A stretch of DNA of 64,000 nt from Schistocephalus solidus (Eukaryota; Platyhelminthes; Cestoda; Diphyllobothriidea; Diphyllobothriidae). This document shows positions 29,669 through 41,449 of the stretch, piece by piece. Position 1 is the first letter of the stretch. Each line of letters begins with the position of its first letter. A program made the translations under genes and the position numbers. The notes beneath the pieces were generated by a model. That model was not told where the DNA came from. It did no database searches and saw only the letters and a list, made by a program, of their open reading frames with translations. Where the stretch lies: NCBI GenBank assembly GCA_017591395.1, contig WEDG01004983.1, positions 62,001 to 126,000 of the forward strand. The letters are read 5' to 3'.

Positions 29669-31071
29669 TCGGCGGAGCGCTCTAAAAGCCTTTTAAATTG
29701 GTTACGGCCAAAGTACGAGAAAAACTGTTGTTGCGGTTGTCAAATGCTAGCCTCCAAGTTAAAGCAACTGGAGGAAGAAATCAGGATAATGAAATATTTA
29801 TGCAGCAGAATCTCGTTTCAGAGAATCAATTGCCAGTATCAACGCATAGTATAACACGGCGTAGATCACGAGGCAACCTACACAACAAATCCTCAGATAT
29901 TAAAAATGTGGTATCTAAGATACCAGTCAAGAGTTGTGACGCAGATCCTCCAGTAACACTGGAGAAAAAGAAAAAGGCGAAAGGTAAGACCCCAGGGATG
30001 GGTCCCAAAAATCTGAAGGGGATAATGTCAAACTCGCCAGAAAAGCAATCCAAGGTATGAAATGAAATCGAGCAAAATATACCAATGCATGAGCTAACGG
30101 AAACACAGCAGATAACGATTACCAAAAATAGTCTCCAGGCCACGTGCGCTTTATCAGAGGCAAATAAAGAGGAGCTGTTGCCCACCGAAATGATGACACA
30201 AAGTGGACCCACAACGGTAGTACATACCCTTACCACTGCCCAAGCTAATGACGTGTAAGCTAGTATTGGGGAAGCCCCAACATCAGCCAGACAAATTTGT
30301 CAACAGAACCCCCTGGAAAGAGGTGCTGTGAACAGGTCACAAATCATAATTGTACATGGGCTTTGTGAATCAACCAAAGAAAACCCCAGGCATAGAATAC
30401 ATGATAACATCATGGCCTTGCATGAGTGTTTGAGTGAAATAATAAGAGAGGATGGAAAAATTAGGGTTTTTAAACTTTTTTGACTAAATATTAAAGATAA
30501 CTTAGAAATAAAACAAGGCCTTTAAAGGTAATTTTGGAAAACAAACTTCAGAGAGACCTTCTTATCGAGCGAAGAGCAGAGGAAGTTCTCGGTCACAGAG
30601 GTATTTGTTTTTCAACCGGACTACTCTGTACAAGAGATAATGAAATGAAGGGCGCTAAAAGCGGAATTGGAGAACTGGAAAGAACTGGGAGAGAAGGGAC
30701 TGGTAATAAGGAGCGGAGTGATTGTTTGAGTACAAAACCCCTTCTCTGGAGGACGCCCGTTATTCTAACAAAAGACTCACTTTCGGGCAACTAATCCAAT
30801 GCAAAAATCTACACAAAATCAAAATCTATTGCGGAAATATGCAAAGCCTCTTGAATATGAACATATCCTCTGCGTATGTCGGTCCAGCTGCTGCAAATGA
30901 AGGAGGCGACATTGCCAGCTTGCAACACACAAATAAACTAAAATGTATATATACCAATGTCCAAAGCCTAGTCCCTAAATGAGATGAGCTTAAGATATGC
31001 ATGTGCCAAACTTCAACAGATATCATCCCCATTACTGAAACGTGGCTGACCGCGAAGGTGAACGATCGTGA

Positions 31072-31122
31072 ATCAATTTTAAGAATTGAGAATTAATATT
31101 TGGTTAGCACCGGCAAGGCACT
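31072..31122 (-). mobile_element. 51-bp, 5'-truncated LINE tail inserted in copy B
   Basis: Copy A reads straight through here; copy B has 51 extra bases flanked by GTGA on both sides (31068-31071 and 31123-31126). On the minus strand the insert has GTGCCTTGCCGGTGCTAACC and an AATTCT-type tail. This matches the 3' end of the minus-strand LINE at 56850-56905. Confidence 0.8.
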
Positions 31123-34028
31123 GTGAAGTTGCCACCCCCGGGTTTCAGAGATTCAGAAAGGATAGAGCAGAACGTCATGGGGGTGTGCTGTTTATTTCAG
31201 ATATGGCCTGCTCGTGTCAGAAAAAATGTAAAAGCTCGTGTGTGAAACTGAAGCCATCTGGCTCACCATCAGAACGCCGGGGTCCCAAGCACTTGAGATC
31301 CTAATGGTCTACCGACGACCGAGAAACGATCCGCAGTCAGACAGTAGTCTGATAGATGATTTAGAATCGTGTGCTAGTCAATCCGAAGTCATGATTATGG
31401 GCGACAATACCCCTCCGAATATCGATTGGAATCAGAGGTCGGCACCAGCGTCGGAATTAAACTTTGATCGCCGCCTCCGAGAACCAATATACAATTGCTT
31501 ACTTACTCAACACGTCCTGTCTCCAACCAGAATAACCGAGGGGCAACAAGCTAATTGTTTGGACCTTGTATTGACAAAAGCGCCTGACAGCGTAGATGTT
31601 GTGAACTGTCTACCCCCACTGTGAAAAAGTGATCACGTAGTCCTACAGTGGAAATATTAACTTTTTTCTGTCCCTGTTTGAAGCATCACAGTCAAACGCA
31701 ACCTATGGCGTGGAGATTGTATCCAAATGAAAATTAATCTGCGCCATTTAGATTGGAATGAAACATTCAGGGGGTGTATTCTCGAGGATTGGTTGTACTT
31801 TAAGGCCGTATTACATAGACCTATCACCAACTACTGTCCTTATTCGAAAAAAGGTCACTAACAGGCCCCCTTGGCATACGAACACGCTGAACAGTGAAGT
31901 AAACTGCAAGCGAAATCTGTGGCAAACTTATTTAAGGGAAAAGACCGTTGAATCGCTGAAGAAGTACAAGACGCAGAGAAACAGGGTAAAAGGCCTTGAT
32001 GAGTAAGCCCACCGAAGTTTTGAGAGTAACTTGATTAACTGTGCAACAGAAAATCCGAAGCTCTTCTACAACTACATTCGGCAGTGCATTTGAAATAAAG
32101 ACCCCATCCCTTTGTTAACAACGGATGAAGGCGTCAAAATTTGCAAGGACGAGGAAATGGCTGAGCATCTATCTGAGTTCTTTCAGTCGGTTTTTACGAG
32201 AGAAACCTATCTAACCGCTGATAACTATAGTGTGGAAGAGATCCCGACAATTGTCTTATTGGTCATAACAGAACTTTTTGTTCTGGAGGAGCTACTGAAG
32301 CTGGAAGAAACCAAATCGCCAGGTCCTCATATAATACCGGCAAAGTTGTTGAAGGAGTTGGCCGTAGAGTTGGCAGAACCTTTGTGTCTACTCATCCAAG
32401 CCTCCCTTGGTGCAGGCATATTGCCACCCGATTGGAAAACCGCGTGGATTTCCCCGATACATAAGAGTGAGCGCCGGGCTTCCGCAAATAACTACAGGCC
32501 AGTAAGTCTCACCTCCATATGTTGCAAGATTATGGAGCAAATCATCAAATGTGAACTGATGCAGTTTCTGGAGTGGCATCATCTTTTCTCTGACGCGCAG
32601 CACGGATTTCACAGAGGAAGTTCCTGTTTGACAAATTTGCTCTACTGTCTGGCACGATGGACCTGAGTGGTCTCGGAAGGAAATGTGGTGCACGCAGTCT
32701 ACATAGACTTCAAATAGACCTTTGTTAGCGTGGTTCACCAGCGTCTTCTGTACAAACTCAACCGTATTGGGGTAAGGGGCAACCTTTTGAAGTGGATCGA
32801 AAACTCTTTGATTGGGCAATTTCAGATTGTCCATTTTGGCGATGAAAAATCGGTGGAGGTGGCGGTTAAGATTGGGGTTCCTTATGGCTCCGTCCTTGGC
32901 CCTATCCTCTTCCTTATATACATTGATGACTGCGTAACTGGGTTGGACTGTGACACCGCCATATTTGCTGACGATATAAAGCTTTGGAAGGTTATCCACA
33001 GCGAAGCTGATGAAGCCAATGTACAGGCGAACTTGCACAGACTTAAGGAATGGTCGCACAACTGGCTCCTCCCATTCAATGCTACCAAGTGCAATATTCT
33101 GCGATTCGGCAGAACCAGCTCCGGGCACCAGAGAATTTACTATCTGGACGACACACCACTACCAGAGGTAGAGGCTCAGAAAGATCTAGAATTATGGATC
33201 ACGCCCTCACTGAAGCCCTCGTTCCATTGCCCAAAAGTATAAAAATCCGCCATGTCAAGCTTTATATACTTAAGTGAGCGTTTGCAAAGTTCTACAAAGA
33301 TTGCTTTAATAAGGTCTTCGGGATGTTCGTGCGACCACAATTTGAATTTGCCATACAAGCCGGAAGACCGTGATCTGCCAAAGACCACATTCCTTTCGAA
33401 AGGTCAAAAGACGTGTAACCGAGCTTGTTCGTGGTCAAAGCTGCCTGCCTTACAAGACATGATTGTCCAATCTTGATCTGTTTCCTCTGGACTATAGACA
33501 GCTACGCGGTGACCTAATCCAAGCCTTTCACATGATGCGGGTTCAGGATTGTTGCCTTGCATCTGGCGACTACTTTGAGCTGGCCACTATCACTACTTTG
33601 AGAGGACAGCCTATCAAACTACGTGTGACTGGCGCAAGACTGGACGCAAGAAGGTTCTTCTTCTCCAACAGAGTTATTAAGGCCTGGAATTCTCTGCCTG
33701 CGGACATCATCATGTCTCCATCCGTTGACACTTTTAAGCCGAATTTTGACCAGTGCAGCCATAAGTACCACCACGACATCAGAAACTAACACCTTTCCTG
33801 AAACCTATTCCCATCCACAATTTTCGCGTTATAGATCATACTACTCCCTTTTTGAGTATTATTATTTTATATTTGTTTTTTTCAGATGTTCTGTAGAGTG
33901 ACGAGGAGATAACCCTTTGTCCAACGTCCATTATATGTTGGCCTTTTTTAATTTGCAGTGTCATTGAAATCAATAGGGTGCTCAAAGGCTTCGCCTATAT
34001 TTCCCTTAATAAAACTGAACTAAACTGA

Positions 34029-35704
34029 TAATAGTATGTGGAGACCTATTTTTAAAATAAAACATAGGGGGCAGGCAAATAATGTTTTTTCTTGCTTATT
34101 TTGGAAAAAGCGCCGGGAATATGATGTAAATGTACCCATTCGACTCAACTACATCATCCTGGCAGCTCACTTCCTCGTCCAGTTCATCATATGATGACTC
34201 GGTCTCTGAGATATACTCTGTTGATGAGGTTGCAAGTTGGATGGCTATGGCATCGGACGCAGCTGCCAACGACGCTTCAAGTTTTCATTGAATGGAAGAA
34301 GAACCCACTGTATGAGAGTCTCTGAGGTCATGGACAATACGCTCGCGTATACCACTGATTCACCTGAGCAGCATTCTGAGGATAATCTTTCGTCACAACC
34401 GAAAACGGCGACGTGGTCAAAGAAACCAACGGCCGCAGCCGCTCATCAATGAAAACATGTCTGCTGTGGTAAATGCGCTACCAACTACAAGAAATGTGGC
34501 ATTTGCAGGATCTCAAAGTGGACGTGGTGGCCATATGGCGTTGTCAGGAAGAGCCATTGAGTAGCTTCGGCAACCATGCACCCAACTGAACGTCAAGTGG
34601 TTCGATATTTATACAGATGTTGACCCTTGATGAAGTACTGGCCGTTATTGAGGACGTCACAGACAGGCATACAGGGAGCAATTGGTAGGTTTCCTGCACA
34701 TTATTAATTATCTTACTTGGTTACCCATTTGGCCAACGTTTGCGTCGACATCATAAGCAGTTTGGCTGATCGCATATTTACTGTCCAGTTCACTGACGCG
34801 GTGACCCACCGCTTAACTTTCTATGGTAGGCCCAAAGACAAGAACGCGTTTTTCGTTTCCCCTTATATGCAGTTATTTTGGGTAAGAAATGTCTCATTAA
34901 TTACTTATTCGGGTGAACAACAGAGGTGTTTAATCTGTGGAATAATCCACAAAACGCTGAAAACTTACAGCTGGAAAGATCTTTCGAAAATTCCTTTAGG
35001 ATAGCATGCGATCGACGGCACAAAAGGGGCCTAAAGGCTGCCCTCGGCAAGATTCTTGACGTTAGTTTAATTTAATTATCAATATTATCTACAAAAATTG
35101 CCTCCATAAAACTCAGCTGACTTTTGTACTTTTATAATTTGTATTTCGAAGGTCATTGTTTGCTCACCCACACACTAATTTCATTCCGATTTCATTTCAG
35201 AGAGGAGACCTGATAAAACGGCGGATGGAATGCCGGGTCCGTCAACAAAGTCTTGAAGACACATTTAACAAATATTTTTGTAAACACACATTTTTATACC
35301 TTTTGAAACAAAATATATTCTACTTGCTTACTCGGCATTTTAAGAGTTACCTTGCTATTGCTAAAATTTGCAGTGGAACCGTTAACCTGGTAGTTATGTC
35401 TATCAAAAATTAGACTAAAAATAGGATACGAATTTTTGATTTGATTCGAGTCCGAAATGGTGAGTAATGTCGGATGAGATTCGCGTCCAAATTTTCTTAC
35501 GTTAGATTCGAATCGCCTCCGATTCGCGTCCGAATTGTTATGAGGGCTGCAGGCTTTTTGGAGGTATGTACCCTCAATCTGTAGTTATTTTTGCTGAAAT
35601 AATCGCTAGTGTGTCTAAATGCTAAGATAATTATCGTTGTCTGTTAAGTCAGTTATGGATATGAAAGAATATAAAAGGGGCATGTAGGTATTAGTAAGCG
35701 TCAG
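34029..35704. other. Unassigned stretch with short frames
   Basis: It contains a serine- and acid-rich frame near 34160-34300 ([15 protein letters not shown]) and a basic stretch near 34400, broken by stops. A frame at 34717-35004 is unrecognised. Near 35440-35545 the phrase GATTCGCGTCCGAAT recurs in degenerate form. No family assigned. Confidence 0.4.
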
Positions 35705-35797
35705 TTACAGTATGCTCTGGGCTAGATCCAGAAGGTTCTGCACAGAGGACTCAAAGGCCCATGCCTATTTCCCTCAATAAATTGAATTGAATTGAAG
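35705..35797 (+). mobile_element. LINE 3'-end fragment
   Basis: GACTCAAAGGCCCATGCC and TATTTCCCTCAATAAA resemble the 3' end of copy A (CTCAAAGGCTTCGCC, TATTTCCCTTAATAAA). The sequence ends in an AATTGAATTGAATTGAAG tail. Confidence 0.65.
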
Positions 35798-36224
35798 AGA
35801 GCCTTCTGCTCAGGTGAGCTTATATCTAGTGAAGTGATTGAGAATTGCAACTGAAAGCTGTAATTGTCTGAAGGGATCAAGAAAGATGAGCGTAGTTTAT
35901 AAAGCGCTGCCCTCATTCAACAGCGCAGACAGATAATCAGTCCTGTTGCTAATTTGAGTTATCAAGAACCTATAAGATGCAAAAAAGTATGCTACTAAAA
36001 AGCTGAGCCAAAAAAAACTAAATTTTACAATTATTTAAAAAATTATTTAACAATGTTAAATTTATGTATAAAAATAAAGTTTATATCGGAAAAAATTGAA
36101 AATTGAAAATAAAAATATTTTTATTGTTTATTTTTAACGACAAATAACAGCTTTATAAATAATGGATATGTATTTCTTTAAAGTGTGGGTCTGTGCGAGC
36201 AGTGGGAGGACAGGGAGTCATTAG

Positions 36225-36510
36225 TCTTGAAGGTCACACACTTGGCTTGGATCCCACGGATCCGAGCCAGGTGTGGTGACACGCCCAGGGGTGGCTCTGG
36301 CCACGCCAGCCACCTGCACCCTGTCCAAACTCCGGTCCTCATAACTATGTCTTGACACTGAGAACAGGCGGATAAGGAAAGAGAGAGTGCGGTAAACGCA
36401 GTGAACATCTGCTATCACTTAAAATTAATTACCGCACAAGTCACCGTTCCTGCACCACCATGCCGTGGAGCAGGCGGCAGATATCGTCGGACTACGACGG
36501 TTGAACTGAC
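36225..36510 (+). mobile_element. 3'-end fragment of the zinc-finger RTE-like family
   Basis: Aligns with the terminal part of the element at 47.1-52.49 kb, sharing GATCCGAGCCAGGTGTGGTG, CACGCCCAGGGG, GAGAGTGCGGTA and CTATCACTTAAAA. It ends near the GACGGTTGAACTG phrase. It is a third copy of the family, 5'-truncated, and abuts a CR1-like nuclease fragment. Confidence 0.82.
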
Positions 36511-36511
36511 A

Positions 36512-38288
36512 GGTCACTAACAACCAGGAGGTGCTTTTTGCTGGAGATTTCAATGCACCTTCAGAAGACTGGGTAAATCTGACATTTGGCAATGTGCCAT
36601 CTCTCTTCGGCCACAAGCTAATGAATCTCACTCTCGACCAACTTCTGGCCCAGACTGTTAGCTCACCAACGAGAGTTAGAGAGAACCAGAGAGCCAATTG
36701 CCTGGATCTAGTATTTACGAAGGACTTATCTAACATTGATAAAGTGTATTCTATCGCACCTCTCGGTAAGCGTGACCATACTACGCTGCTCTGGGATAAC
36801 TCACTTTATTCTCAGCGCCATGAGAGAACGGAAGACAAAAGAAATATATGTAAGGCTGATTTTAACATGATGAAGAAATAACTAATGTCTGTGAAATGGG
36901 ATTGTTTGCTCAAAGGGAATCCGGAGAATGACTGACGATCGTGTAAGACAGCTTCACTCGATCTGATTGAGCGCTATTGTCCAGTCACCCTGCCTGGTTA
37001 ACAAGAGAACTAATCAGACAGTAAAATAAGAAAAAAATGGAAGTTATTTCGGGAAACAGGGTCAGTAGAACATCTCAAGGAATGTCGTCGCCAATAGAAT
37101 GCTGTCAAAAATGAGCCGTCAGGTAAGGAAGAACTATGAATCAAAGATTACCCAGCAGGTTGAAAATAAGCCAAAAAAATTATTCCATTATTTCAATAGT
37201 CTATTAAAAAACAAGGACCGAGTCGCAGTAATCATGGATGGGAATGTTGTTGAAGACATTGAAAATGGCGAGAAAGCCGAGCACTTGGGTCGATTCTTTG
37301 CCTCAGTATTCACTAGAGAAACTGAGCTTCAGCTTAAAAATGTCAACAGTGCTGTTGTAAACGCCGGTCTATTGCTTGAATATATACTCTTCCCGGCTCC
37401 TCTCGTGCAAATAGAAATGCAAAATCTCAAAGAAGCAAAGTCATCTGGTCCGGAGGATACACCGCTAAAGTTCTTGAAAGAATTGGTGGGCGAAATCTCC
37501 ACACCACTAGCGAATATATTCAATTTGTCATTTGAATCAGGAAAACTGCCAACTGAATGGAAGGTAGCAATATATACCCCATTTACAAGAGTGGGGCCCT
37601 ATCTAATGTCAACAATTATTGGCCTGTCAACCTAACCTCCATTTGCTGTTAAATAATGAAATCAATAATTCAGAAGGCGACCATGAAGTTCCTGGAGGAA
37701 AACCAATTACTCTCAGACCTCCAGCATGGCTTCAGGCAGGATCACTCTTGTCTCGCCAGTTTATTGCTTTCCACAGAGCAGTGGACTCGCGCACTAGACG
37801 CAGATGTTAGGGTTGATGTTATTTACACTGATTTCAAGAAGGCGGTTGACAATGTCCCATACAAACGTCTTATCTATATATTACCTTAAATTGGAAAAAA
37901 GAGCAATGCTGTTGACATGGACCGCAGATTTTCTTACAAGAAGATTGAAAACTGTGTGCATCGATACCTCGAAGTCAACACCTACTGCAGTTCTTAATGG
38001 TGTCCTCCAAGGCTCCGTCTTACGGCCTTTACTCTTCTTTTTCTAAATCAACGAATGTGTCGACGACCTGGGTTGCAGCGCCGTCATGTTTGCAGATGAT
38101 GTTAAATTGTGGAGGGTCATCATATCGGATGCCGATAGACGCGCACTTCAAGAGAATCTCAACCGTTTTAGCAGCTGGTCTGCTTATTGGGTGTTGATTT
38201 GAACGTTAATAAGTGTTATCCTAAGATTCCGTATCAGAAGGACCAATGAGGAGAATGATCCCTACCAGTACCTTCTCGATTGGCAGTC
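36512..38288 (+). mobile_element. CR1-like LINE fragment D, 5' part
   Basis: It begins inside the nuclease (VLFAGDFNAPSEDW, ANCLDLVFTKDL, GKRDHTTLLWDNSL). It continues through a broken reverse transcriptase: KSSGPEDTPLKFLKELVGEI, ESGKLPTEWKVAIYTP, FRQDHSCLASLL, DFKKAVDNVPYKRLI, LQGSVL and FADDVKLWRVI near 38085. More diverged from A than B is. The frame stops matching near 38288, and the C-terminal continuation reappears at 40205. Confidence 0.85.
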
Positions 38289-38309
38289 CCTTTCACTTGT
38301 TGAGGAATA

Positions 38310-38590
38310 ACACCGCATACTTTCTTCCACTCCTTTTCAAGTAGCATCACCAACTCTTAACAACCTTGATAGTTTTCCCCGATTTTGCAACCCCGACGAT
38401 AGTCTCCGGCATCTGTTGATGATCGTGGCAGTTTCTGTTGTTTTCGCCTATTTGTTGGTGGACTATGTAGTCAGCAAGGTCACATCTCGGTGATCATCTC
38501 ATGACCTCTACTTTCCCCTCTTCCATTCGACCCTGTTGTCCACGATGAGTTCCTCCTCTCCCACCTCCAATAGTTCCGTTGATGAAATAA
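38310..38590 (+). repeat. Direct repeat, left copy
   Basis: Shares CTTGATAGTTTTCC, ATCTGTTGATGATCGTG, TAGTCAGCAAGGTC and ACTTTCCCCTCTTC with 39470-39740, at moderate divergence. Confidence 0.75.
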
Positions 38591-39469
38591 ACACTGATAT
38601 ACTTATGAGCTTACGTTGGAGCTCTGGTTGGCAGATGGAATTTTCTCCATCCAAGAGAACGTTCATGTGTTTTGGCTCCGCCAAGCATCCTGGACCCCTA
38701 GTATTTCAAAATAGTACACTTTTCGAAAGATTAACAATAAAAGACTTATGTCTAAGTTACACGAATAAGCTAGCATTCTCGCCTCATGCAGATCGAATTT
38801 CTGCACACATGTATGGCTTTATATCACATAATTTCTTCCTTTCAGAAATAAAGTTATCACTGTACCGTAACTTTGCTCTTTTGATCCTAGAATACTGCTG
38901 TCCCCTCTTTGGGCTGATAAAGGCCTCTGACCGCAGTAAGATTGCAAAAGTTCAGAGAGTGTTTACCCGAAGACTGTTTTCTCTTCCTGAATCCATAGCT
39001 TTTATACGGATGTATGTCAGTTACCAAACATTAAATTTCTGTGGGTGAGAAAACTCGAAGACGGTCTCTACTGTTTCACGTTAACTGTAGTCCACATCTC
39101 CCACAAATTAACGCTCTCACTCCGGTAGATCAACCTTGTGCCAATCGTAATTCCTCCATGATCATTTCACCACCCTTAACTACACAAATAAACATAGTCA
39201 GCTATTGCCTCCAAATAGGCTTTCATCCGGAATAGTCTTCCACTCGAAATTAGGTTGTCGTCTACACTAGCAATTTTCAAAACCAAATTACGCAAACATT
39301 AAACTTCGGAAGATGTTAAGTCCTTATTGTCTGTTTCCTTCCCAAACTCACAACTTTTGATTTGAAAAGGGTCCTTTTGATATTCGAGGTAGTCTCCTTG
39401 ATATTACATTGGTTTCTTAATATGCTTTAATTATCCTCTGCAGAGTCTATCTTCGCAATCACTATTTCG

Positions 39470-39740
39470 TTCCCTTCTTTTCAACTATCATCGTTAACTC
39501 TTGATAACCTTGATAATTTCCTCTGATTTTGAAACTCTGACAATGGTATCCGGGATCTGTTGATGATCGTGATGACTCCTGATGTTTTCGCCATCTTGTT
39601 AGTGGACTATGCAATCAGCAAGGTCGCATCTCGGGGATGATCTCATGATTTATACTTTCCCCTCTTCGTTTTGAACATGCGTTCTACGATGATTTCCTCT
39701 TCTCTTACCTCCCTGATAGTTATAAACAGTAGCTCTGACT
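39470..39740 (+). repeat. Direct repeat, right copy
   Basis: Right partner of the repeat at 38310-38590, in the same orientation and order of matching blocks, about 1.15 kb away. Confidence 0.75.
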
Positions 39741-40204
39741 GTTATATTATCTCTTACCTGACAAGAATCGTTCCGAACCCTCATACATTGCCAGCAACAC
39801 CACAGTACCTTCCCATTGCATCGTACCAATCTCATCAATTCTAGCGATTAATATATTAGAGAAGTGGTTTTTTTTTCTCCTAGTTTTTTTTTTAATTGGC
39901 GGCTCGCCGTACTCCGCCACCAATTTTACCGTAGGAGTTTTTACTTTTTCTTTTCTAGTTCAACAAATATTCCAAAGATTGTTGACTATTGTTTTAAAAA
40001 TGGCAGATCGTTCTGAATCGGATATGCCTTCCATACTACGTGTTTCTGCTGTTCACATCGCTGTTCACATAATGCAGCAATTATCCACTTTGTATTTATT
40101 TTTGTCCCGATACTAAGTTTGTAAGGATGGGGCCCTCTGGGCCTTAAATATACAATTTATATTTAAACATCTAATTGATATTCAACAGAAGGACCTCCTG
40201 TTCT

Positions 40205-40930
40205 AATAAACTCCCTACTCAAACCATCTTCACAGTGCCTAATGGAAGCTAACCGCGCGCTCGGACGTGGATTTGTGCAGATTTATAAGGAACTATTCTG
40301 AAAAATCTACGTGGAATTTGTTCGATTTCACTTGGAGTATGCCGTTCAGGCCTGGCGTCTATTGCTTAAAAAGGATTATCTACAGCCTGAACGAATGCAG
40401 GCGAGGGCTAAGAAGATGGCCAAGAATCTTAGTCATTTGCCTTGCGAAGCAAGACTGGTTGAACTTGATTTGTTTTCTCTCAATTACAGGCAATTACGGG
40501 GTGACCTCATCCAAACCTACCGGATTGTCAGAGGCTGTAAGTGTGCCCTAGAATTTGCTACCTTCTTCGAATTGGCTGGGACGGAACATTTGTGGGATCA
40601 TCCCTTTCAACTGCAAAGGAATTAGTCCCCACAAACGTCCGTTGGAACGCCTTTTTGCAGAGGGTCGTTGGAGCAAGGAACGGACTCGCAGTTGAGGTGG
40701 TCCATTCAGAAACTGTTGACACATTTAAATGAAAACTAGATACTCATATGCTGAAAAATTATTGAACATATAATAAAGATTGTATCAGTAGCGGCAGCTT
40801 GCTGATATCGATGACCTTTAATTTACATTTGTCTGATTAATTGTTGTAAACGTTTATTCTATCGCCATTTTGAATGTGAATAGGGGCAGCAAGGGCGAAA
40901 GCCTACTTCCTCAATAAAGTGACTAAATGT
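40205..40930 (+). mobile_element. CR1-like LINE fragment D, 3' part
   Basis: It encodes the region missing from 36.5-38.29 kb: FHLEYAVQAWR, MARNLSHLPCEARL-like sequence, LFSLNYRQLRGDLIQTYRIV, with stops. It then has a 3' end with GCGAAAGCCTACTTCC and TCAATAAAGTGACTAAA. Orientation and order agree with one element split by the block at 38290-40200. Confidence 0.72.
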
Positions 40931-41440
40931 GAATATATGTCATTAATGACGTGTGTCGGTGGTTAGAAATGGTACAACGAGGGAGGGACTTCAAACGCTA
41001 TATATAAAATGTTTTAAGGAAGATATGGCAGTAATGACATGTGTCGGTGAGTAGATATTGTACACTGAGGTAGGGACTGCTAACAGTAGCTATTAAGGTT
41101 CGTAAGTTGTTTATGTCAGTAACGAAAATGTCAGTGAATAGACATGTCGATCTAAGGAAGTGACATTCAGCCTTAGGCTTAAGATATATATGAAATTGAT
41201 AAAATAGGTCAGTGATTGCACATGGTTAAATTATGAAGTGACAGTTGGCGGTATATATTGACGTTAGTCACTTCGATATATCAGTGATGACATATGTTTG
41301 TGAAAAGACATGGTGAACTGAGGTATGGACAGCTAACGTTTGATACACATGGTAGTAAGTCAGAAATATCTGTAATGACACATGTCAGTGAACAGACATG
41401 GGGATTTGAGGAAGGGACATTTAAAAATTTGTTTTGACGG
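40931..41440 (+). repeat. Satellite of about 88 bp, left block
   Basis: Degenerate tandem copies of a monomer with the core TGGCAGTAATGACATGTGTC, GGTGAGTAGACATGGTGAAC and TGAGGAAGGGAC. Same orientation as the blocks at 46860 and 52495. Confidence 0.82.
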
Positions 41441-41449
41441 TCTTAAGGT

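Larger units (their letters stand above)
29110..34028 (+). mobile_element. CR1/SR1-like LINE copy B, long but decayed
   Basis: Collinear with copy A along its whole length: 5' leader, antisense tRNA-like segment (29600-29668), ORF1 pieces (29698-30060, 30534-30794), nuclease (31238-31624, with NCLDLVLTKAPDSVDVVNCL) and reverse transcriptase (32112-32666, 32730-33242, 33463-33789). The 3' tail is ACTGAACTAAACTGA at 34014-34028. Many frameshifts and stops break it; for example the DFKKAF palm motif has become DFK-stop-TF near 32712. It carries a 51-bp insertion at 31072-31122. Confidence 0.92.
38290..40200 (+). mobile_element. Second LINE-derived block interrupting fragment D
   Basis: It contains a reverse-transcriptase C-terminal piece at 38600-39045 (WQMEFSPSKRTFMCFGS, KLAFSPHADRI, LILEYCCPLFGLIKASDRSK) that closely resembles the minus-strand LINE at 57.8-58.6 kb. 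That piece is flanked by two direct repeats of about 280 bp (38310-38590 and 39470-39740). Near the right end GTAGGAGTTTTTACT and a TATACAATTTATATTT stretch suggest a LINE 3' end. Confidence 0.6.
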
